Virus record (IMG/VR): IMGVR_UViG_3300043444_000323
Span: 1 to 27,880 of that record
DNA from: a virus
Length of the DNA stretch: 27,880 bases
Strand: one strand, 5' to 3'
Shown: piece after piece, positions 22,734 to 27,880 of the stretch
How the letters are laid out: every line of letters starts with the position of its first letter
Position numbering within the stretch: the first letter of the stretch is position 1
Translations under genes and position numbers: made by a program
Notes under the pieces: model-generated
The model's input: the letters and a program-made list of their open reading frames with translations, nothing else
The model's database searches: none
What the model was told of the DNA's origin: nothing

Positions 22734-23051
22734 TTAGAAACCGAAGATCATCGCCATAGCGATGGATTTACCTGTTGTGATGCCCGCTGTGGGGGTAGAG
22801 AAAGTTAAATTACCCGCCCCGTCAGTGCTTACCACTTGACCGGCAGAGCCGTCAGCGGTGGGGTACTTGAGACCTGCTGGGTTGTTGATGATACGCTTCA
22901 CCGTACCGGTGTTGTTCTTAGCGTACAACGCCATGTCAGCGTCAGCAATGTTGAAACCCAGTTCACCGGCGCTCAAGTTACCGGACGAGGGGGCTGCGCC
23001 CGCAGTGGTCGTGCGGTAAAGTTGAATTGGGGTATAGCCTGTTTGTGCCAT
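22734..23051 (-). CDS. Small fibre-like tail protein, 105 aa
   Basis: YTPIQLYRTTTAGAAPSSG, then LSAGELGFNIADADMALYAK, is the standard N-terminal motif of phage fibres and tropism proteins. Here it is followed by only a short segment, TADGSAGQVVSTDGAGNLTF, which resembles one repeat unit of the 827-aa fibre, and a hydrophobic end (SIAMAMIFGF). It therefore looks like a minimal fibre or an anchor-only protein. It may join a longer fibre to the virion. No reverse transcriptase or template repeat is present, so it is not evidence for a diversity-generating element. Confidence 0.65.
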   Translation of the reverse strand: MAQTGYTPIQLYRTTTAGAAPSSGNLSAGELGFNIADADMALYAKNNTGTVKRIINNPAGLKYPTADGSAGQVVSTDGAGNLTFSTPTAGITTGKSIAMAMIFGF

Positions 23052-23056
23052 GTTTG

Positions 23057-23401
23057 TTACCTCAGGTTTTCAAGTTTGTAAAGGGTCTTCATATGCATAC
23101 CTGTGAGATCATCAACAATGTTCTCAAGAGCTGGAACACCCTTAGCAACCTTGCTACGGTTTTCATTCAGCCAAATTATATCATCATGAATCATTTTCGC
23201 AACGCTTTTTTCCTGCTCGCCGACTTCACCAATGATTCCGAATGTGCCTTGATACGCCTCGATCAAGTCATCAAGCTGCTCAATCACGTCCTCGTAGTAA
23301 TGCCCGAGGGCTTTGTGCTCAGCGTAAGACTTCGTTTTCCAGTGCGCGATGTGAGCCGCGTTTCTAGCGTGGAATAGCCGCTCGATTAGTGTTTCAATCA
23401 T
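23057..23401 (-). CDS. Ferritin/Dps-like phage protein (DUF5856-type)
   Basis: A 114-residue all-helical protein. Residues 17-52 read HIAHWKTKSYAEHKALGHYY, then EDVIEQLDDLIEAYQG: His20-Trp21, His29, His34-x3-Asp38, Asp44-x3-Glu48. This resembles the His-Trp, HxxxD and DxxxE signatures of the Dps ferroxidase site, and the DUF5856 family of phage proteins has been linked to the ferritin-like superfamily. A second charged helix pair follows (EKSVAKMIHDDIIWLNENRS, and 91-114). It lies between fibre genes with one-base overlap to the 827-aa fibre. It could be a structural helical bundle that has lost metal binding, or a DNA/iron-binding protein. Family call is moderate; activity is unproved. Confidence 0.68.
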   Translation of the reverse strand: MIETLIERLFHARNAAHIAHWKTKSYAEHKALGHYYEDVIEQLDDLIEAYQGTFGIIGEVGEQEKSVAKMIHDDIIWLNENRSKVAKGVPALENIVDDLTGMHMKTLYKLENLR

Positions 23402-25884
23402 CAGAATGTGCCCCCGTCAACACCGCCCCAGTTCGGAGCACTTGAACCCGCAGACCTCAAAACCTGTCCGGCAGTGCCGTTAGCGAGGAAAGCCGTAGCA
23501 CCTGAACCGGTCTGGTAAGGGATCTGGCTCGCTGCGCCACCTGCGAGGTTAGTTGCGGTGGTCGCGCTAGTGGCGGTTGTAGCCGTGGTGGCTGAACCGA
23601 CCGAGAGCGTGCTCTGAGCCACGTACTGCGGTGCGCTAGCCCCTGCGGTCAAGACATAATTAGTCGTGCCGAGAGCGAGCGTTGTCGTCGTAGCTGAGCC
23701 GCTCTGATAAACGATGGATCCAGCAGCGCCGCCGGTTACGTTGGTAGCTGTGACAGCGGTAGTGGCGTTACCGACAGTAACCGAAGCGGGATCTGTCCAA
23801 ACAGGAGCAGACCCGTTTGAGGTCAACATATAGGTATTAGAGCCGATGCCCAACTTGCTCAGCGCCGTGCCCGATGTGTAGTAAGGTAAGTCACCCGCCG
23901 TAAAGCTGGTCAAACCTGTACCGCCGTTAGCTACAACCACAGGCGCTGTCAGACTGAACTGAGTACCGGTCAGCGTCAAGCCTGTGCCGGCAGAGTACAC
24001 CTGAGAAGAGCTAATCTGCGCAAATGTGATAGCCGTCGTGCCGAAGGTTATGACCCCTGAAGTCGTACAGACGTATGTCTCACCAGCGCCCGTGTTACCG
24101 TTAGTAACAAAGAACGCGTCGTTGTAGCCCAAGGCGTCTGGATCACGCAAGCCGTAAGTGTCTGCGTCCGTAGCGCGGGTCAGCACCCAGTTAGTAGAGC
24201 CGTTACCGACTGTGGTCAGCGTGTAAACGCCGTTTTCAAACTGATTTGTTTGATTGTATATCAGGACGCGACTGTTGAGCGGTACGGCGATACCGTCAGC
24301 GGTAAACGCCGCTTGAGTTCCAGCGTTGGTCAGCGTAGCGCCGACACCCGCTGTTCCGTTGTTGTAAGTCGCGTTCAAGTTACCCGTCGTGCTGGGGACT
24401 TCAACGTAAACGGGTGAATGGTATGAAATACCTTGCGTGACCAACCCGTCCACATACTGTTTTGTAGCGACTTGGAAGTTGCTAACGGGGTCTTGCGTCA
24501 CTGCGACCGAAGTCAATCCGCCCAGCGTCAAAGACGTAGCGCCCAAAGACACAGAAGTGGTTCCCAGCGTCACCGCGCTGTTTGTCAGAGCGCCGTTAGG
24601 AATACCGCTGAAGTTTGTACCTGTCAGGGTCGGGGTTGTACTGTAACTAGGGGTTGAGCCACCGACCAGAACACCCGTACCAGCAGCTAAGAATGTCGTA
24701 ACCCCTGAACTGGTCTGGTACGGAACCGAACCAGTCGCGCCACCGGCGAGGCTACCCGCCGTTCCTGTGGTGTTCTGGTTCAACGTGGGAACGTCCGCCG
24801 CGACCATGGCGCGGAAACTCGGAGTTCCGGTTGAGCCGTCAGGAGAAGCTAAAAATTTATTCGCTGTCTGCGATGCCCAGCTACCCGCCAGCACTCCGGC
24901 TGAAGTCACGGGAGAGCCGGTAACTGTGAAGTCAGAAGGTAGGGTTAACCCTACGGAGGTAACAGTTCCCGCACCAGCGATCGTACCCCATTCAAACCCC
25001 GTGCCGTTCCATTTGAGCAGGGTGTTTGCGAACGAAGGCGCGTCAATGAACGCGGTTACGTCGGTAGCCGACTGATAAGCGATCTTGTTAGCAGCGCCGC
25101 CGTTCAAATTGTCGGCTTGACCCACGTCAAGGGCGCTCTGGCTCACCCAGATATACTCGCCCGTGCCGTTTGATTGCAACACCTGACCGACCGCACCCAC
25201 AGGACCGACGTACAAGCCGTCAGCGCCTGACCAGATGATTGCTCCCGCGTCGGGAACGATGCTACGCGAAGTGCCGCCGTTAGCTACGGACAGAACGCCG
25301 TCCACCTCGTTAGAATCTTGTAGGTTCACGGAGGGGTGTTGGTGATCAGCGCGGGCGATATCCGTTGAAGAACCAGCAGCACCTAAGCCGTCAGTGGCTA
25401 GCGGCGTAGAATTAGAGAGGTTAGCGTTCAGCGTGACGTTAGCATTCAACGCGCCGCCGCCGTTCAGACCCGTGCCAGCAATGACTTGACGAGTAACGGG
25501 AACGTAATCACCCGCGCCTGAAGCGGGCACAGAGGTAGCCGCTTGAATGCGACCCTTAGCGTCTACCGTAAAAACGGGAATGTTAGTCGCATCACCGTAA
25601 GTGCCAGCAGTAACGCCCGTAGCCGCAAGTTGCGTGTTACCGATGCCACCTACGGCGACGCTCAATGTGACATTACCGGTCAACTGCCCGCCGCCGGTCA
25701 TACCTGTTCCGGCAATCACCTGAGTGGTCGTGGGAACACCGGCAACGCTCAGCAGGTCACCGACGCGAATCTGATAGTTATTGCCCTGATAGACGATCAT
25801 CATCAGGCTGTTTTCATCAGCCACAGGGGCGAGCGGTAACTGCGTAATTCGCGTTGGTATTAGATTACTTGGTACGTCAGACAT
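23401..25884 (-). CDS. Long tail fibre with repeated Gly/Thr-rich shaft units, 827 aa
   Basis: The N terminus (LIPTRITQLPLAPVADENSL, then MMIVYQGNNYQIRVGDLLS) is a fibre anchor. Shaft units follow: (V/T)(I/Q).AGTG(M/L)(T/N)GGG.L..NVTL twice (about 57-75 and 133-152), VDAKGRIQAAT, and VLSVANGGTSRSI. Four repeats of 'N(L/V).GGA...I.YQ(S/T)....T.F(I/L)' are scattered from the middle to the end, each leading to 'L..G....(Y/W)'. The segment near 490-640 (SYHSPVYVEVPSTTGNLNAT, SRVLIYNQTNQFENGVYTLT) is a distinct beta domain common in phage fibres. It ends GVDGGTF. No chaperone or hydrolase domain is visible. Confidence 0.8.
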   Translation of the reverse strand: MSDVPSNLIPTRITQLPLAPVADENSLMMIVYQGNNYQIRVGDLLSVAGVPTTTQVIAGTGMTGGGQLTGNVTLSVAVGGIGNTQLAATGVTAGTYGDATNIPVFTVDAKGRIQAATSVPASGAGDYVPVTRQVIAGTGLNGGGALNANVTLNANLSNSTPLATDGLGAAGSSTDIARADHQHPSVNLQDSNEVDGVLSVANGGTSRSIVPDAGAIIWSGADGLYVGPVGAVGQVLQSNGTGEYIWVSQSALDVGQADNLNGGAANKIAYQSATDVTAFIDAPSFANTLLKWNGTGFEWGTIAGAGTVTSVGLTLPSDFTVTGSPVTSAGVLAGSWASQTANKFLASPDGSTGTPSFRAMVAADVPTLNQNTTGTAGSLAGGATGSVPYQTSSGVTTFLAAGTGVLVGGSTPSYSTTPTLTGTNFSGIPNGALTNSAVTLGTTSVSLGATSLTLGGLTSVAVTQDPVSNFQVATKQYVDGLVTQGISYHSPVYVEVPSTTGNLNATYNNGTAGVGATLTNAGTQAAFTADGIAVPLNSRVLIYNQTNQFENGVYTLTTVGNGSTNWVLTRATDADTYGLRDPDALGYNDAFFVTNGNTGAGETYVCTTSGVITFGTTAITFAQISSSQVYSAGTGLTLTGTQFSLTAPVVVANGGTGLTSFTAGDLPYYTSGTALSKLGIGSNTYMLTSNGSAPVWTDPASVTVGNATTAVTATNVTGGAAGSIVYQSGSATTTTLALGTTNYVLTAGASAPQYVAQSTLSVGSATTATTATSATTATNLAGGAASQIPYQTGSGATAFLANGTAGQVLRSAGSSAPNWGGVDGGTF

Positions 25885-26187
25885 TTAAAACTCCAAATAG
25901 CCATCACCATCTTCGGTAATGAAAAACTCATTACCGGCTTCTTGAATAACGCCAGCAGGATGAGTGTTGATCGGGGTGTCCGGACGATTGAACGGAAGTA
26001 CGATTTGATCAGGTCGACGCGGCGCAAGGCGGTACGGGTCGTACTGATCGCGGTCTTCCTCGCAGACCATCAGACCAGGATAGTTCGGGTCAGGAGACAA
26101 CTCAGAAAGCAACATCTTACGCGAGCAACGACCGCATATGGCGATACCATACGTCGGTTGTCCGCTCGGGTCAAGAAAGACGCTCAT
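25885..26187 (-). CDS. Small zinc-ribbon-like virion-region protein, 100 aa
   Basis: The N-terminal half reads YGIAICGRCSRKMLLSEL, then PDPNYPGLMVCEEDRD. C18-x2-C21 and C42-x2-D45 could form a three-Cys/one-Asp metal site. The C-terminal half is Pro-rich and basic (YDPYRLAPRRPDQIVLPFNR) and acidic at the end. Similar small proteins occur between connector and fibre genes in related podoviruses. It overlaps the adaptor gene by ATGA and abuts the fibre gene. Function is unknown; a structural zinc site is inferred. Confidence 0.68.
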   Translation of the reverse strand: MSVFLDPSGQPTYGIAICGRCSRKMLLSELSPDPNYPGLMVCEEDRDQYDPYRLAPRRPDQIVLPFNRPDTPINTHPAGVIQEAGNEFFITEDGDGYLEF

Positions 26188-27164
26188 TTAGTGTAGACCC
26201 CGATGCCAGGATTGATCTGAATAGGCGAACCGTCATTGTCCCCGTCCCAAGCACGCTGCAAGCTCATAGCCGCTTTCTGCTCAAGTAGGGGTACAAGTTG
26301 CGGATCGACCTGCGGAGTCTCGGCAGCCACCTCAGCTGACAAGCCGTCAATAATCGCGTTCAACCATCGCTGCGGCACTTCCACGTCTTGCTGAAGGTTC
26401 GCAGTGTCCATGATCTGACGATGCCGCCAGAGGATCAACTGAGCCTGCTCAGCGGCGGAGAAGGGCGCTGGCCAGAGGTAAACCACCGGCTCAGGCAGGT
26501 CACGCTGGAAATAGTAGTTGCTAGGGCGACCAGGAAACACTTTGTTGCTCTGGTTGACGTAGCTGTCGCGGTTCAGCTGTCCGAGGGGGATCTCTTGAGG
26601 CAGATTGCCTAAGCTGATTACCGCATAGTTGAACGTGCTCGTAGAGGTGATTCTGAAGTACTGGTACGCCAACGCCCCAGAAATATCCGTCCACGTAATC
26701 TCGCCCGCGCTCGCGGTGTCTGAGAATGTTCCTACGGTAACCCAAACTGTTCCGTTCGTGCTCACCTGAAAGGTCAGGGGCGTTGACGCGCCGGACCACT
26801 CAATACCTACCGTATCAACGACAGTTTGCGTGGTGAAGTTTACGGTATAAGACGTAGAAGTTGCTACGTATGCGCCGGTGACCGGTTGAATCGTGCGATA
26901 GTTCAGATTCAGAACTTCAACAGTGCCGCTGGGCAGCGTGACAATCGGTTGATTCTCGTACATCGGCAGAATCAGCTTCTCAATACACCAGCTCGGTGTT
27001 TTGATGCTCGCCAACTCAGAGAGGAACAAATACAGAGACTCTAAGGCATAGGTCTGCATTTCGGCTGTGATAGCCTGTGCGGGCAGACGACAACGCCTGA
27101 AGGCGTGATCTACCACCTTCAGTGCGTTAAATGTCGTTGCGCTCACTGTGCCGGAATATGCCAT
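26184..27164 (-). CDS. Adaptor/tail-tube-A-like connector with inserted beta domain, 326 aa
   Basis: The start FNALKVVDHAFRRCRLPAQA, ITAEMQTYALESLYLFLSEL and a late VVYLWPAPFSAAEQAQLILW element (227-246) match phage connector/adaptor proteins. The C terminus is helical (VPQRWLNAIIDGLSAEVAAE). Between about 91 and 190 sits an extra beta domain (SYTVNFTTQTVVDTVGIEWS, LTFQVSTNGTVWVTVGTFSD, YQYFRITSTSTF) that resembles a discoidin/F5-8C-type fold and would sit on the connector surface. It is the first gene after the promoter region at 27211-27250. A second adaptor-like gene occurs at 15019-15651. Confidence 0.74.
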   Translation of the reverse strand: MAYSGTVSATTFNALKVVDHAFRRCRLPAQAITAEMQTYALESLYLFLSELASIKTPSWCIEKLILPMYENQPIVTLPSGTVEVLNLNYRTIQPVTGAYVATSTSYTVNFTTQTVVDTVGIEWSGASTPLTFQVSTNGTVWVTVGTFSDTASAGEITWTDISGALAYQYFRITSTSTFNYAVISLGNLPQEIPLGQLNRDSYVNQSNKVFPGRPSNYYFQRDLPEPVVYLWPAPFSAAEQAQLILWRHRQIMDTANLQQDVEVPQRWLNAIIDGLSAEVAAETPQVDPQLVPLLEQKAAMSLQRAWDGDNDGSPIQINPGIGVYTK

Positions 27165-27210
27165 ACTAACCCCATTTTGTAGTCAGATGGCTGCTGTCCT
27201 AGCACGCCCG

Positions 27211-27236
27211 ATATTGACAAAATTATAATTCAATAT
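27211..27236. repeat. Inverted repeat ATATTGA/TCAATAT around a -10 box
   Basis: ATATTGA (27211-27217) and TCAATAT (27230-27236) are perfect 7-base arms on either side of 12 AT-rich bases that contain the minus-strand TATAAT. The layout would suit a dimeric repressor or activator site on the late promoter. In such AT-rich DNA a 7-base palindrome by chance is possible. Confidence 0.45.
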
Positions 27237-27250
27237 TGCTGAAAGAACAA
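27222..27250 (-). promoter_or_regulatory. Leftward sigma70-type promoter for the connector/fibre operon
   Basis: On the minus strand TTGTTC (plus 27245-27250), 17 bases, then perfect TATAAT (plus 27222-27227). The -35 is weak (3 of 6) but spacing is ideal. It lies in the 87-bp gap after the DUF6496-like gene and would give a leader of about 50 bases before the connector gene. The surrounding DNA is markedly AT-rich compared with flanking genes. Confidence 0.5.
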
Positions 27251-27251
27251 A

Positions 27252-27878
27252 TTATTTGGCTTTCTTGTCAGCGCGGCGAGCTTCGGACAGGGCGATTGCG
27301 ACGGCTTGTTTGGTGCCGGTGACCTTGGGACCCATCTTGCTGCCGGAGTGCAACTCACCAGCTTTGAACTCACCCATGACCTTGTCGATCTTCTTGTAAC
27401 CCGCTTTAGGGATTACTGGACCGCCCTTTTTCAGCATCATTTTTCCAGGCAAGTTGGGCGCTGTGTGCATCGCAGTTTCGCCAGGATTCTTATTAGCCAA
27501 AACGCCCAAAGCGCCTCGGCTTTTAATCATACCTTGCGGAGCAGAAGGTGCTCTCACAGGCTCACGCTGGATTACCTCTTTGCGCTCCATGCGAGGACTC
27601 TCCATGGATTCGCGCTTCATCATGGCTTTACCGCCTTTAGCCATACCTTTAAGTTCGTTCTTGTCGTAGCGCATTTCAGAACGAACGCGAGACACCTCAT
27701 GACCTGCGTCACGCTGCTTAGCAGAAACGCGGTTCAGTTCTTCTCGCTCGTTACGGATCGTGTCTCTGATGCGAGCCTCACCACCCTTGGCGTAACCCTT
27801 AGCCATACCTCCACCGCAGTAACCTACGGCTTTACCGCCTGATGAGAAATTGAAATCGTTAACTTTTCCGACTGTCAT
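27252..27878 (-). CDS. Lys/Gly/Met-rich protein with DUF6496-like C terminus, 208 aa
   Basis: The ATG at 27876-27878 is two bases from the window edge, so an upstream start cannot be excluded. The N-terminal half has GG and A-K-G-G motifs (CGGGMAKGYAKGGEA, GMAKGGKAMMKRE) flanking an Arg/Glu-rich helix (residues 36-75). The C-terminal ~40 residues read IDKVMGEFKAGELHSGSKMG, then TKQAVAIALSEARRA, the signature of DUF6496, which occurs in many phages and some bacteria. The protein is very basic, suggesting DNA or nucleic acid contact inside the virion. Function in the family is unknown. It precedes the connector operon. Confidence 0.72.
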   Translation of the reverse strand: MTVGKVNDFNFSSGGKAVGYCGGGMAKGYAKGGEARIRDTIRNEREELNRVSAKQRDAGHEVSRVRSEMRYDKNELKGMAKGGKAMMKRESMESPRMERKEVIQREPVRAPSAPQGMIKSRGALGVLANKNPGETAMHTAPNLPGKMMLKKGGPVIPKAGYKKIDKVMGEFKAGELHSGSKMGPKVTGTKQAVAIALSEARRADKKAK

Positions 27879-27880
27879 AT

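Noticed and set aside
22734-23051. Diversity-generating retroelement target, because of a tropism-protein-like N terminus
   Set aside because: No reverse transcriptase, template repeat or variable repeat is visible in the window.

Overview
The window is a stretch of tailed double-stranded DNA phage genome, most probably a podovirus-like member of the environmental (aquatic) phages. Two modules face each other. A short plus-strand block (1-3686) carries recombination and replication genes. A 24-kb minus-strand block (27878 down to 3726) carries head-tail connector, tail, fibre, lysis and internal virion genes. Coding is very dense, with most genes meeting in ATGA, TGATG or TAATG overlaps. There are no tRNA or rRNA genes, no insertion sequence and no CRISPR array. 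Capsid, portal, terminase, DNA polymerase and integrase genes are not in the window. No host can be named from the sequence. Perfect TATAAT boxes suggest that host sigma70-type RNA polymerase reads the late genes.

Plus-strand block: the C-terminal end of a RecA-like (Sak4/AAA_24-type) ATPase, a DUF669-type ssDNA-binding protein, a Cas4/RecB-like PD-(D/E)XK nuclease with iron-sulphur and zinc-type cysteines, a coiled-coil protein, a RuvC-like resolvase, and five small unknowns. The ATPase, DNA-binding protein, nuclease and resolvase together form a plausible recombination pathway. The last plus gene ends inside a strong intrinsic terminator that serves the opposing minus-strand operon.

Minus-strand block, in transcription order from the right: a DUF6496-like basic protein; an intergenic promoter; an adaptor/tail-tube-A-like connector with an inserted beta domain; a small CxxC protein; a long fibre (827 aa); a ferritin/Dps-like DUF5856-type protein; small fibre or decoration proteins; a glycine-rich fibre (324 aa); a 176-aa protein; and a giant five-module LamG protein (1139 aa). 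The lysis cassette follows: a coiled-coil/TM protein, a TM-anchored protein, a three-TM holin and a GH24 lysozyme. After a second intergenic control region come a second adaptor (210 aa), a fibre-like repeat protein (399 aa), a tail nozzle/gp10-like protein (615 aa), and four large low-complexity proteins likely to be internal or ejected virion proteins.

The most interesting items are: (1) overlapping divergent promoters interlocked with a perfect 8-bp inverted repeat between the lysozyme and adaptor genes; (2) the ferritin/Dps-like protein in the middle of the fibre cluster; (3) two adhesin-like proteins that share one N-terminal anchor but have unrelated bodies; (4) a recurring A-x-G-G motif across several virion proteins; (5) a Cas4-like nuclease with two separate cysteine clusters.
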